Source: Tetrahymena elliotti 4EA
Lineage: Eukaryota; Ciliophora; Oligohymenophorea; Hymenostomatida; Tetrahymenidae
Reading direction: 5' to 3'
Length of the DNA: 64,000 nucleotides
NCBI GenBank assembly: GCA_000231825.2
Contig: JH720325.1
Span: 298,842-362,841, forward strand
Shown: piece after piece, positions 46,204-57,904 of the stretch
Position numbering within the stretch: the first letter of the stretch is position 1
Layout: each line of letters begins with the position of its first letter
Made by a program: the position numbers and the translations under genes
Notes under the pieces: generated by a model
Databases searched by the model: none
The model's input: only the letters and a program-made list of their open reading frames with translations
What the model was told of the DNA's origin: nothing

Positions 46204-48014
46204 ATGAATAAAGCTATTATTATTGCTTTGCTCTTAGCAACTTCCTTAGTTGTTGCTGCTGATGATGCCACAACTTTATGCTATGGTCCCTGCCCTGCTG
46301 GTACTAAGAGTGATTCTGGAAATGGTAATGCTAATAATGGAAATGGTGAAGGATGTACTAAATGTCCTGCCGGTTAATTCTCATTAGAAAAGTCTAATGA
46401 TTGTACTAATTGCCCAGCTGGTACTTATTCTGCAAATGAAAGATCTGGTTCATGTACTCCTTGTGTAGTTGGTAAATGGTCTAATCTTGGAGCTACCACT
46501 TGCGATATTACAACTAAACAATGCCCAGCTGGTAAATTCAGTTTAAATGGATACGACACTGATGGAAATGGAGCTGACTGTGCTAATTGCCCAGTTGGTA
46601 GCATTTCTACAGTTGCAGGAGCCACTAAATGTGATCTATGCCCAGTTAACAAGAGCACCACTGCTACTGGTTCAACTACTTGCGATCTCAACCTTAAGTA
46701 ATGCCCAGCTGGTAAATACAGCTTAACTGGATACGATAATGATGGAAATGAAGGTAACTGCACTCCATGTAACATTGGTACCATTTCTACAGCTGCTGGA
46801 GCCACTAAGTGTAGTGCATGCCCAGTTAATAAGAGCACCACTGCTACTGGTTTAACTACTTGCGATCTCNNNNNNNNNNNNNNNNNNNNNNNNNNNNNNN
46901 NNNNNNNNNNNNNNNNNNNNNNNNNNNNNNNNNNNNNNNNNNNNNNNNNNNNNNNNNNNNNNNNNNNNNNNNNNNNNNNNNNNNNNNNNNNNNNNNNNNN
47001 NNNNNNNNNNNNNNNNNNNNNNNNNNNNNNNNNNNNNNNNNNNNNNNNNNNNNNNNNNNNNNNNNNNNNNNNNNNNNNNNNNNNNNNNNNNNNNNNNNNN
47101 NNNNNNNNNNNNNNNNNNNNNNNNNNNNNNNNNNNNNNNNNNNNNNNNNNNNNNNNNNNNNNNNNNNNNNNNNNNNNNNNNNNNNNNNNNNNNNNNNNNN
47201 NNNNNNNNNNNNNNNNNNNNNNNNNNNNNNNNNNNNNNNNNNNNNNNNNNNNNNNNNNNNNNNNNNNNNNNNNNNNNNNNNAGTTAATAAGAGCACCACT
47301 GCTACTGGTTTAACTACTTGCGATCTCGACCTTAAGTAATGCCCAGTTGGTAGTTACAGTGCAACTGGATATGACACTAATGGAAATGGAGCTGGCTGTA
47401 ATCTATGTTAAAATGGTTTTTACGCTGCTAATGCTGGATCTACTAAGTGTACTGCTTGTGCTGATGGTTCATGGGCAAATGGAACAGGACTCAGTTCCTG
47501 TGAAAAAAAGGATAAATGCCCTGCTGGTAAGTACAGTTAATAGACTGGTGGATATGATTATGGTAATTGTACAGTATGTCTTCCTGGTTCATTTTCTGCT
47601 GCTGGAGCACTCTAATGTACAGCTTGTGTTGCTGGTACTTACACAGCTGATCAAGGATCTACTAATTGTAAACCTTGTCAAGCTGGTACTTGGTCTGGAG
47701 TTGGTGCTTCCGAATGTCCTGTAACCATCAGAAAATGTCATGCTGGTTATAGCAGCAGTAATGGATACGATACTAATGGCTATTGCGATGGTTGTAAAAA
47801 ATGTGCTGTTAATACTTATGCAACTGCAGCTGGTTCAACTACATGCACTGCTTGTACTAATAACCGTATTTCCCCTGAAGGATCTACTGTCGTTACTGCT
47901 TGCGTTTGCCCTGGTAGTTCCTCTGGACCTAATGATGGTACAAGTGAATGCTCAACATCTTCTATGCTTATTAAATTCAGCTTAACTCTTTTAGCTTTAA
48001 TTGCTATTTTCTGA
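46204..48014 (+). CDS. Immobilization antigen (cysteine-rich, GPI-anchor type surface protein), interrupted by an assembly gap
   Basis: Surface coat protein of the i-antigen family. From ATG 46204 there is a signal peptide (MNKAIIIALLLATSLVVA), then repeated cysteine modules with CPAG/CxxC spacing (CTKCPAGQFS, CTNCPAGTYS). Modules of about 60 residues follow, running from one QCPAGK to the next. The C-terminus ends in a hydrophobic tail (MLIKFSLTLLALIAIF) directly before TGA 48012-48014, as in GPI-anchored proteins. Bases 46870-47281 are unknown (N). The apparent length, 1,811 nt, is not a multiple of three, so the gap length is wrong rather than the gene being frameshifted. The frame on both sides is clear when TAA is read as Gln. 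Its sequence end is closely related to the gene at 58954. Confidence 0.9.
46522..47516 (+). repeat. Tandem repeat of about 180 nt coding for cysteine-rich antigen modules
   Basis: The module from one Cys of QCPAGK to the next spans 180 nt (46522 to 46702), and after the gap a diverged module spans 177 nt (47340 to 47517). The modules share VNKSTTATG-TTCDL-LK and AGATKC segments. The gap lies in the second, most conserved module. Confidence 0.8.
46870..47281. other. Assembly gap (412 N)
   Basis: A run of N inside the antigen gene. The 46 bases to its left are identical to the 46 bases to its right, which indicates unresolved tandem repeats rather than missing unique sequence. Confidence 0.98.
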
Positions 48015-50809
48015 TGAAAAAAGATTTAATTTAAAACTATTAGAAAGTATTACTAAAATAAAAGTAATTATTTTTATGTATATTATTTTAGTATTGTTTG
48101 GAATAGATAAAAAATTATTTTTTATTTTTATTTTCATCATCACTTTTTATTCAAACACTTTAACAGAAATTTAGAAATTAAAAATAAATTTAATTGGATA
48201 GGCTTATTTATTTTTTTGTAAATGCTTATCTATCTATCTCAAAAAAATTGTGAATAATTAAATGCTTTTATTGCTTCCAAATATTAATATCAAATAGGCT
48301 GAACAAGATTTTTAAAAGATAAAAATAATTAGTCTTGAAAAGAGATGCTTTATTAGATTTTATCAGTCAAGCACCAAAAATACATTTTTTTAATGTTTGA
48401 AAATAATTCGTTAGTTTATTAAGTAAGTCTACAGAGCACAGAATAAAATATTAAATTTGAAAACATTTTTAAATATTAAATGCGTTTCGATTGCAGACTA
48501 AAAAAATTACATCTAAATTTTTATGCTTTTAATGAAAATTCTTGTTATAAATTGAAAAATTTTTAGTAAAATTTTCTTATTTTGACTCAACAGCAAAAGA
48601 CTTGCTTTGTATTTATTTTACTAGAAAGTACAAATCAATTAGCATTTTATATGTTCAATCAATCAGCCAAATAATTAATTCAAAGATTTTCATATTATTT
48701 TAAGTTAATCAAAAGTATTTTTGTTTGAAAAAATTTCTAAATATATTATCACCAATTATTTAACACTCAAAAATCAACTGCACTGCAGAAAATATTTAAT
48801 AAACAAATATTTTTTGGATTCTTTAATTTGCATAATGATATCAAACCTCTTTATTTTGGGATCCTTTTATTTCTAACAAAATTGATTGTGCACTGAGTAT
48901 ACTCTGCAACCTAAAATCTATTTTAACTAATAGATAAAAAATTAAAGTTCATAAGTCAATATTGAATATTTTTAACTGCACTCAAAGTATTTTTTATTTT
49001 ATATATATATATATGTATAGTACCCTAGGGTACTGCCTATTCGGCTACATACAGTTTTACAGTTTACAGTTTAAAACAATTTTTATCATAATTCTTCTTT
49101 AAAAACAAAATATAAAAATATGTGTTAAATACTATTATATAAAATTAAATATAATTATATTATTTTGTAATCGATTTATCCCTCTAATACAAAAAAAAAT
49201 CCACACCAAGCAATAGAAATTTGATGTAAATCATATTTGATATTGTAAAATAAAAAATTTAGATATAACTTGTATCTTTAAATAATGACGAAAAATTAAA
49301 TAAATTTTCAGATTTGTATGGTAGTTGATTATTTGTGATATCAATAGAATTAAAGCCAAAAAAATAAATTTTTAGAAAGGGAAACTCAAATAATAAATTG
49401 AAGCCAAAAAAACAAATAAAATATATGCCTTATTTCAATATTGTTGAATTTTGTCTGTTGTAATTTAAGGAAAAAGTAAATTTTTACATAAGATAAAAAA
49501 TGATCAATTGATATGATTTGTAGATTTAAAATATAACCTAGTTAGTTTTCTTATGTTTATATAAACCAAGAACATATTTTTTATAGCCAAATCTAACAAG
49601 GTATCTAGAGATTAATATAAGTCCTCTTTACATTAAATAAATATTTAATTTTGACTACTCTATTTAATAAGTTCTAAAAAGAAAATTTGTAAAGAGTTAC
49701 AATATATTGGTTGTATTTTATGTATTGTATAAAGAATAATATTAAGTGAATATAGAATAATAAAAGGTAATTAAATAATATTAAATATTGAAATAAATTA
49801 ATATACAAATTATGAAATTATTCAACTCTTAACAAGAAAATCAATCTTATATGATAGGTCAAAGATAATAATTCTATTGGTTTCTTCTTTTAGAATTATT
49901 AGATGACATAAAATGATCAAGATTAAATTAAATATTCTGATTCATATAAACTGAATTTTCTTTTTATTCTTGTATAAAATTAAGATTAAACTGTCTTTTC
50001 AGAAAATAAGATTTCGAGTGGAATCATATTCGAAAACTAAAATTTTATACATAAGACTTTTCAAAAAGATCAGTTTTTATTTGAGATATGTTTTTCAAGA
50101 GTATTTAATTTTTTTGGCATTTGTTAATAAATCAAAATATTTTAGAATGAGATAAAATATTATTTTATCTATTCCTTTATATTTTTAATATCATATATTT
50201 ACAATTAGTTTTGTCTCCTAACTATGTTTGCTACCAATAAATCCCAAATATATGAATTAGTTTGAATAATAAAGTATTGAGTGTTATTTTACGAAAAATT
50301 TTCTTTTTTTAACAAATAAGAATTTATCGCACAAATAGACAACTTGCAAAAAACAATGTGTGTATTAAGATATCTAAATTATTATCGATTTATTGATTAA
50401 TTAGCAATAAACAGATCAATTTATTCGTTTTATGCAAAATCTTTAATTTTTAAAAAAGTCTCATGATTATTAATTGATAGATACCTGGCCTTATTTCTAT
50501 TTTTAAATAAAAAATGAGAGATCAAAGAGTACTTGAATATTATTTTCATTTAGATCTTTGAAATTTATCTTTTATCATTCTAATTTCGTAAAAATATAAA
50601 AATGAGTGAGAGCTCGCATAAAAATAAAACATCAATCTAATCTATTTAGATCTTTATTATTTATCTTAAAATGTACAAATCTATTCAAAATGAGAGAAAA
50701 ATCAATTAGTTAAGTTAATTTAAGTTAGTTTGATTTTAGTTAAAATAAGAAAAGATTCATGCTTACATTTATATATTTCAATTAATTTATTTAATTCTTA
50801 ATGATATTT
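48015..50809. other. AT-rich region downstream of the first antigen gene
   Basis: No intact gene is recognised. It contains the 3' flank of the antigen gene and a perfect 16-bp palindrome at 49019-49034 in a small GC-richer island. Short minus-strand frames with varied residues occur (for example about 48790-48910, including QRGLISLCKLKNPKN) but are closed by TGA. These look like decayed coding fragments. Confidence 0.4.
49019..49034. repeat. Perfect 16-bp palindrome in a GC-richer island
   Basis: AGTACCCTAGGGTACT is its own reverse complement. It directly follows a TA dinucleotide run (about 49000-49014) and precedes GCCTATTCGGCTAC and three to four copies of ACAGTTT. The whole island (about 49015-49075) contrasts sharply with its AT-rich surroundings. 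It may be a protein-binding site, an insertion scar or an excision-related site. Confidence 0.6.
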
Positions 50810-51665
50810 ATGATTACATAGACCACCATGAAAGTATCATAACTAGCTAATTGTATATTTTTTCAAAGAATTTACTTTGTTTTGTATCTCTTATTCATTT
50901 TTAAATGAAAATTTGAAATTTATTGCTAAAATGTTTCATTTATTTGTTTATTTTTGGTTGACATTTTCATATTTCATAACTCTCCTTAATATAAGAACTC
51001 AAAAATTTATTTTTCTATTGAAAAAGATTCTGCTTAAATAGTTTTCTAATTTTGATCAAATTATTATCTTTCTCATTACTTAATTTAATCATTATCTGCT
51101 GCAAAAAATTGAAGTTATTTTCTTAACAAATCTACTAAATATGAAGATTCTATTTCAGAGGAGCAAAAATTAAATATCTGATATAAAACTGTTCTTTTTC
51201 TAATTTTCCTCAGTTAAAGAAATATTAATCCTCATTTAAATTTCTATCAAATAAAGGGAAAAAACCTCTTCATTATTAACAAAAATACTAATTATATTTT
51301 TGATACATTTTATTAAAAGTTATGTTTAATTTTTTCTCCTAACACTCAATACTGAGCTATCAATTTATATTTAAGACTTTCATTAAGCTAAATTTCAGAT
51401 TAACTAAAAGTAAAGAGACCCACCCACCCACTCATTCAGGTAACTTTGAATCTTTTATTCTTATAAAATGGGTTTTAAGGAGTATTGATTGGACTCACTT
51501 AATTTACTCTTCTTATTATTTTTTTTAAAGGATAATTGTATTAGCTAGATAATAATAAAATTCAATTTAATTCGTTAAAAAGAATAGCTAATTTGTTGTT
51601 TCTATTCATAAATTTTGATAATTATTATTTTGCTTCAAGATTATTTTTGAAATTTTACATATTTT
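50810..51665 (-). pseudogene. Decayed copy of the 5' end of the 34489-39236 Asn/Gln-rich gene
   Basis: Compared on the same strand, this segment runs collinear with about 38400-39245. Matching landmarks include TTTCATAACTCT..CTTAATATAAG (51 kb) against TTTCATAGCTCTGCTTAACCTAAG. AAATATGAAGATTCTATTTC aligns with AAATATGAAGACTCTATTGG, and CTTTTATTCTTATAAAATGGG with CTTTTATTCTTTTTAAATGGG. TTTGATAATTATTATTTTGC aligns with TTTGATAATCATACTTGCGC. The copy is riddled with small indels and has lost the start codon, so it cannot encode the protein. It is a partial segmental duplication that has decayed. Confidence 0.7.
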
Positions 51666-52267
51666 CTTATCTACTAATATTGATAAATAGATGTGTGTAA
51701 AGTACGTACTTTTATTTAAAGATGATATGATAAGCATTGAATCTAGATTAAATTGTTTACTATTTAGCTATTTTATTGATATTATGAATTATAAGAAATC
51801 CAGTTTTTTTAATTTAATTTTCACCTTGTTAATGAAAAATAATTAAAAATTTAGATTAACCATAATTATGTGTTGCATAATCAATAATATTTGAATTCAC
51901 TATTTAAGTTATTAGTATTACTACCATTGACTAAGTGATTAAAAGTCTCATTTGATGCTATTCTATTTTTGTATGTAGTTTAGTGGATACATTTACTTAA
52001 ATTAAAGTGATTACATAAAAATAATTCCCATGAAATAGATAATGCAAATAAGTGATTTTTCCTTTAAAGTAAAATTAAAAGATGTTTTGAAAACAATGTT
52101 TGTAGTCAAATTACAAAATTTATATTAACTCTTTCTGAATTATTTTTATTCTGTTATTTTTTTAATCAAAAGAGATTCTCAAATTTATTAGAACAAAACA
52201 AAATATATATTATAACTAGTTAGCTAAATTATTTCTAAATTTTATTTCAACATTTGATGTAATAAAA

Positions 52268-52906
52268 ATGCTAGCAATATTAAATATTATCATTGAAAAT
52301 TTTTATGATTAAATTACTGATAAAATAGTTTCTGATAATATTCATAAATCTTAATCTGAATATGATAGAAATAACCCTTAAAATTAACTAGTATTAAAAT
52401 TGAAAGAACAAATATTTTTTACATAATAAACTCCAAATTTTAACAAACAAATCAAATCTAATTGTATATGCTCTTTATAAAACTATCTTTTGAATATAAA
52501 AATGCATATTTTATTTTTTTTAGGTTAATTTTCAATCTTAAAAACCTAAATTTAATCACTTAAAAAAGCTGATTCATTTAAAGCTTTATTTTAGATAAAA
52601 AATGATTCTGAATATTTAAATATGAAAATAAGAATTTTAAATCTTTTTTAGAATCTAATTTGCATTTTTTAAGGTTGTGTTTAGATTTACTTAAAATCAA
52701 TTTCAAATTTAAGAAAAATAATTCAATTTTTTGATAAAAAATCTAATAGAATATTAATGATACTAATTATTTTGAGAAAAATCTAAGATAAAAAAAAATT
52801 TCAAGATATTATAAAAAAAACATATTCAATCTTGATTCACTAAATCTTGATTTAAAAAATAATCAAGTTTGCTTATGATAAAGTTTCAAATTAGAAAGAA
52901 ATTTGA
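52268..52906 (+). CDS. Possible 212-residue protein or remnant, unknown
   Basis: An open frame from ATG 52268 to TGA 52904-52906, with TAA/TAG read as Gln, is free of TGA for 213 codons. The first 80 residues have a varied, plausible composition (DNIHKSQSEYDRNNPQNQ; TPNFNKQIKSNCICSLQN). The remainder is richer in Ile, Leu, Lys and Phe. TGA-free frames of this length are expected by chance in such AT-rich DNA, so support is weak. A diverged copy of its second half occurs near 54190 and is broken, which argues for a decaying gene family. Confidence 0.25.
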
Positions 52907-53670
52907 AGACAGTCACTTTTGACATATAATATTCTTATTTTAGGAATATTATTGATGTAAATAAATAAAATATATTCCTTAACCTTCCACGAAATCTTTA
53001 TTTAAAAGATAACTAAGTTTATTGTATGATACAGTTTCAAGTTAAATAGGGACTTGAAGAAAGTTATTTTTGATTCCTAATGTATTTTAGCTCGAAATCT
53101 ATTTACTAAAATAAAAAACTTATTAAACTCATATCTAATTTTGAAATAAATAAAGTTGCTGATATGATATTCTTATTTTAGAAAAACTGTAATTATAGAT
53201 GTAGATTATTTCTGATTCTAAAAATAAAATAATAATTTTAAAATAGATGTACAAAGCTCTAATTTATATAACGAACACTGTCAAAAAGAATTAGTTACTA
53301 AAAAAATATAGGAATTTAGAGTGTATTTTTATAATTTATCTAATTAATTTTGGTTGAGTAGACACTATAGATTATTTATATCCTCTAGCATTAAATTCAA
53401 TATAAAATTGAAATTTTTTCAAAAAAAATTATCCTATTTCTTAATTTATTGTTACAAATGGAATCCAAGTAAAAATATTAATAGGTTTAAAAAAATATAT
53501 GGATATCAGAATTTAAAATCAAAAGAAGTTTAATTTGCTTTAAATAATTCAATTTAGAGAATGGATATAATCCAAAAATGAAAAGAATAGAGAGTTTGTG
53601 CATTTTTTTAAAGAGAAAGAAATTTAATTTTTGACAAGCAATACATATTATTTTTAAAATAAATTGCATT
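52550..53670. repeat. Segmental duplication, copy 1
   Basis: Collinear with about 54190-55440. Shared landmarks are AAAGCTTT..GATTCTGAAT..AAATATGAAAATAA at the left, CACTAAATCTT..AATAATCAAGTTT in the middle, and CAGAATTTAAAATCAAAAGA followed by TTTTTTTAAAGAGAAAGA at the right (about 53500-53620). The middle motif AAATCTTTATTTAAAAGATAA occurs twice here (about 52843 and 52993), so there is internal duplication too. Confidence 0.6.
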
Positions 53671-53894
53671 TTTGTAATTTTAAATAGCTTTTTTGATAAA
53701 TATTTTTAGCTAATTAAATGCTATTTAAAAATTTTTCTTTTGAATAATTTCTATTAATTTACATAAACCTTTAGGTAATATTTTAAAAATAATTTTTACT
53801 GCTTAATAATATCTAAAAACATTAAAAGATCATTAATTTAAATTATAGAATGGCATTTTGAACATTCAAAGTAAAAATAATATCTCCACAAATT

Positions 53895-53965
53895 ATAAGA
53901 ATTATGAAAGGAAAAATTGTATTTTTTATGGTATTTATTTAGAATTTATTAAACAGATTGTATAC
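53895..53965. repeat. Dispersed motif, copy 1 of 3
   Basis: The segment AGGAAAAATTGTATTTTTTATGGTA, followed by TTTAGAATTT.TTAAACAGATTG, recurs at about 57596-57650. A weaker form occurs at about 62710-62755 (GGAAAATATTGTATATTTTATGGTATATA). All copies have the same orientation and mark a repeat family spread through the right third of the window. Confidence 0.6.
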
Positions 53966-54189
53966 TTAAATATTAAAAAATTATAATATGATAAATAGTA
54001 AAAACTAAAAATAATAAGTTAAAGAATTTAGACTGGTTTTTTAATAAACTTTTCATTTTTAGTCAGGATAACAAATTTATGTTTTATGTTTTTTGTAACT
54101 TTATCTTCAAATTTAAATAAATGCGCTATGTCTTTTAATATTTTGATGATTTTCAAACTCATAACAAATTTAATTTAGCTATTAATTAC

Positions 54190-55440
54190 ATAAAAAAAAC
54201 TGACACATTAAAAGCTTTCTGCTAAGTAATTGTTATAGATTCTGAATCTATAAATATGAAAATAAAAATTAAATACCTTTTTATCACATTTTTGTTTTAA
54301 TGGATTAAAAGACTATAAAATAGTGTAAATAAATAAATTTATTAAAATAGTTTTGTTTTAATTCCATTTAGAACTTCTTTTTAAGGTTTCTTTTAGATTT
54401 ATTTAAAATTAATTATTAATTTAAATTTTAGAAAAATAATTTATCTTTATTAAAGATAAATCTTCTTTCTTGCTTTTACTTTTGTAAAATATTTTTGAAA
54501 GGGTTTATATCAGAATAATTTATTTATCTTGAGAAAAAATTGTAACATTATTTCAAAATCAAAAGATATTCTTTTATTTAGAAGATTACAAATCTATTTC
54601 ATCAATTTAATTTAATTGATAAAAACACCATAAGCAAAAGTAGATTGTTTAAAATAGTAATTATTAGGAAGGAGAAACTTGGAAGATAAAAAAATTTCTC
54701 AACAGAAAGTTAGAAAGCAAAAACTATTTCTATTCACTAAATCTTTATTCAAAAAATAATCAAGTTTTGTCTATTAAAAAGTTTGAAATCTGAAAGAGAT
54801 TTGAAAAGGTCTTATTTCATACATAATATATATTACTCTAGGTTTTTTATAAAAATTAATTCAACTCACATCTTTAAATAATTTAGAAATAAATTAAGTT
54901 ACAGATATAATATTCTTATTTTAGACTCTGCTATTATTGATGTAAAATATTTTAGATTCTTATAAATAAAATACTTTTATATATAAAAATTTATAAAACT
55001 CCATATTAAATAAGTAAGGTTATCAAATAGAATAGGTTTCTAAAAAAAATGTCAAAATTTAGAGTGTCTATTATAATGTTTATTTCTATTTTATTGATGG
55101 ATTATTTGCTAATAAATTATCTAATTAGTTTTTGTTTGAGTTGAAATTTATATTTGATATTTATTTTGTTCAGCTTAAAATTGACTGGAAGATTATACTT
55201 CATTAAAAGAAAAGAAAAATTATATCATATTTCTTTTTTTTTGGGTTACAAGTGTAATTAAAGAAAAAAATATAAAAGGAATAATAAATAGAAAGATATA
55301 TGTTTGTCAGAATTTAAAATCAAAAGAAGTTTAATTTTCTTTAAAAAAACTCAATTTAGTTGAGCAAAAGATTTTGAAGATGAAAAGTCTACAAAGATTT
55401 TTTTAAAGAGAAAGACATGTAATTTATTTTTTGTGTGCAT
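54190..55440. repeat. Segmental duplication, copy 2
   Basis: Diverged second copy of the 52550-53670 segment in the same orientation, offset by about 1.7 to 1.8 kb. Indels of tens of bases separate the matching landmarks. It includes AAATATGAAAATAAAAATT (54253), CACTAAATCTTTATTC (54736) and CAGAATTTAAAATCAAAAGA (about 55309). Confidence 0.6.
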
Positions 55441-57595
55441 AATTTTAGTGGTCTTATCTTTTTATAAATAGGTTTATTACAAAATAATTATCCATTCTTT
55501 CATATCTTTCATACGAACTAAACAATTATTTACTATTTAACTTTTAACCTACCTTCTTTTGTAGTTTTACTGCAAAAATATGTCAACGTTTTTTTCTATT
55601 CAATAATCAAGAAGAGATCAAAACAGAAAGAATAAAAAACAAATATAACTTGAGATAAAAACTATTCTAGAAGCTTAAAACTTCTGTAAGCTTATTTTTA
55701 AGAGGTTACACTTTCTTTTAATGTTTGAAGGAAAATAAAGAGCAAAAATCAAATCAAAAATATGTTTAATATTTTCCTTTTTAATTCTTAAAAAGAGAAA
55801 TAAATTATTTATGACTGACTTTACATTTTTTGAGATTGATTAAATATCTTAGTTTTGAATCCTTATTTGAAAATCTGCTTATTTTATTTACTATTTGTTT
55901 TTTTAAAAGATTGTTGTTATGTGCTCATAATTTTATTTCTTTTAACTTATATGAACTCTATGCTTCCATTTCATATCTTAAAATAATATGATTTAAAATT
56001 TTCTACTCTATATATTGTAAATGTTTGGAATTACAGTCCTATAATCAAAATTTGAAAATTAATTTTAAGTTAAATAAAGAATTTTTTTCTTCCTTTTTTT
56101 ATTAAAATTAAATTTATCCTTGCCCCCCTTTCCCTTTTTATGAGGGGATTGTATTAATTTATTAGATGTAAGCAAATTAATAATATTGTTATTTATTTCA
56201 TATTCATTTAAGCTGAATATTACAAGTGATGGTTAAAAGCTAAATAACTTTTTAAAATAAAATAATATTAGTTTTTAGTTTATCAGCTACAAGAATATCA
56301 AAATAGGACTCATTAAATTTAATTTTATTGTAGTAGTTTATTTAAATAGAATAAGTAAAATATCTTAAAAATATATAAAAACTTTTTGGTCTTTATGATT
56401 ATTATTTATTTGTTTTACTTTTAAATTAAAAATATTTTAATCTTAAACATGTAAGTAATAGTTAGTTTCTTATATTTTAATTTACTCTAATAGTATACTT
56501 TTTAAGTATTTTAAGTGTTTTAAAAACCTAGTGAAATAGCAAATATCAAAAAATAATATGACATGGATAGATAGATACTAAATTTTAATTATCTTATATC
56601 TTAATAATAGATTAGATTATTGAAGAAGAAAATTAAATTTGGAGGATCGTCATATTTTGAAAACTAAAATTTTGTATTTTAAACTTTTCAGAGGACCTAT
56701 TCTTAAACTAAGATTTCTTTTAAAAATAATATTTTGTGTACTTCCTACTTTTATAAAAATATCTTGAATTAGATAAATAAAATAGGAATAGATAAAATAT
56801 CTTAATGAAATGCCTTTAATTTTGCGTACTCTCTTTGAATAAATTTGTTTACTTTATTAATTATTTTTGTTATCTAAACATTCTATTTGCAACAGTAATT
56901 AATATTAATTTACTTTAACTTTCAAGTTGAGCTTACTATTTTTGAAAAATGCTTCATTCTTAAAAAATAAAAATGTTTCATCAAATAAATTTATATTTAA
57001 AAATTGTAAAAATAATATAAATTATAATAGACTGATTGATTTAAGAAAAAGCTTTTTCAAGTTATTTGTATGAATGATTTTTTAATTTCCTAAAAATTAC
57101 TCATAATTAAAGATGATTCTGATACTTCATATTTTTTTCATAAATATACTAAAAATGAGGAGATCTATTGGTACTTACATTAATTGAATATGTTTTTAAA
57201 TATTTTAAATAACTCATCTAATTCAAATGAGATATTTATTGGTGGTCACTTTAATTGAATTTAGTATTTAAAAACAAGAGAATCTTTTAGAATACTAATC
57301 TCTTAAATGAGCGATATTAATAACTAACATTGAATTTAATTTAATAAAATTTAAGATATAAATTATTAAAAAAAAGCAAATACTAACAAAAAGAGTTTTT
57401 TAAAGCATATCAGCAATAAATTAAAAAATGTTTTTCAAATAAAATTTATTTTTTTTTTTAGAAAACATTTTTTCTTTTTACCATAATTTCTATTTTGTAA
57501 ATCCTCCAACTTAAGAAGCTAAATCAGTATTCGGTCCTAGTCTAAATTAAAAAAAATTAAAAATAATGTTTCAACTATTTAAAAGAATTATGTAA

Positions 57596-57650
57596 AAGGA
57601 AAAATTGTATATTTTATGGTAATTATTTAGAATTTGTTAAACAGATTGAA
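57596..57650. repeat. Dispersed motif, copy 2 of 3
   Basis: Closest match to the 53.9-kb copy: GGAAAAATTGTATATTTTATGGTA, then TTATTTAGAATTTGTTAAACAGATTG. The flanks also contain short matches, so the repeated unit is probably longer and diverged. Confidence 0.6.
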
Positions 57651-57904
57651 TAGTTCGTAGACTTGTTCAATTTTTAATATCAAAAATTTATGAGATTACA
57701 TCATCTTTGAAAATTAATTAAACTTAACATTCAAATGTTGGCAAAAAGTTTGAATTCACTCATCTTTTCAAGAAAAATGTAAAATAAAAGATATTTTCGT
57801 ATTATTATTAAATTTTTAGGAACTCAAATAGAAGATATTTCATTGCTAGTTTTTATTTCCTTTTGATTTTAATTGGTAATTTGAATTTTCAAAAAGTTTA
57901 GTGA

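Larger units (their letters stand above)
51666..57904. other. AT-rich region with diverged duplications and broken frames
   Basis: Apart from the items listed separately, I see no intact gene. Several segments recur in diverged form within this interval, which points to repeated duplication and decay rather than unique spacer. Confidence 0.45.

Noticed and set aside
46425..47299. Minus-strand and second-frame open frames across the antigen gene and the N-run
   Set aside because: They are shadows of the cysteine-module gene in other frames. The N-run was simply translated as unknown residues.
47347..47985. Hydrophobic, Leu/Val-rich open frames on the plus strand
   Set aside because: They are the out-of-phase reading of the antigen gene, whose real frame contains TAA-encoded Gln and ends at 48014.
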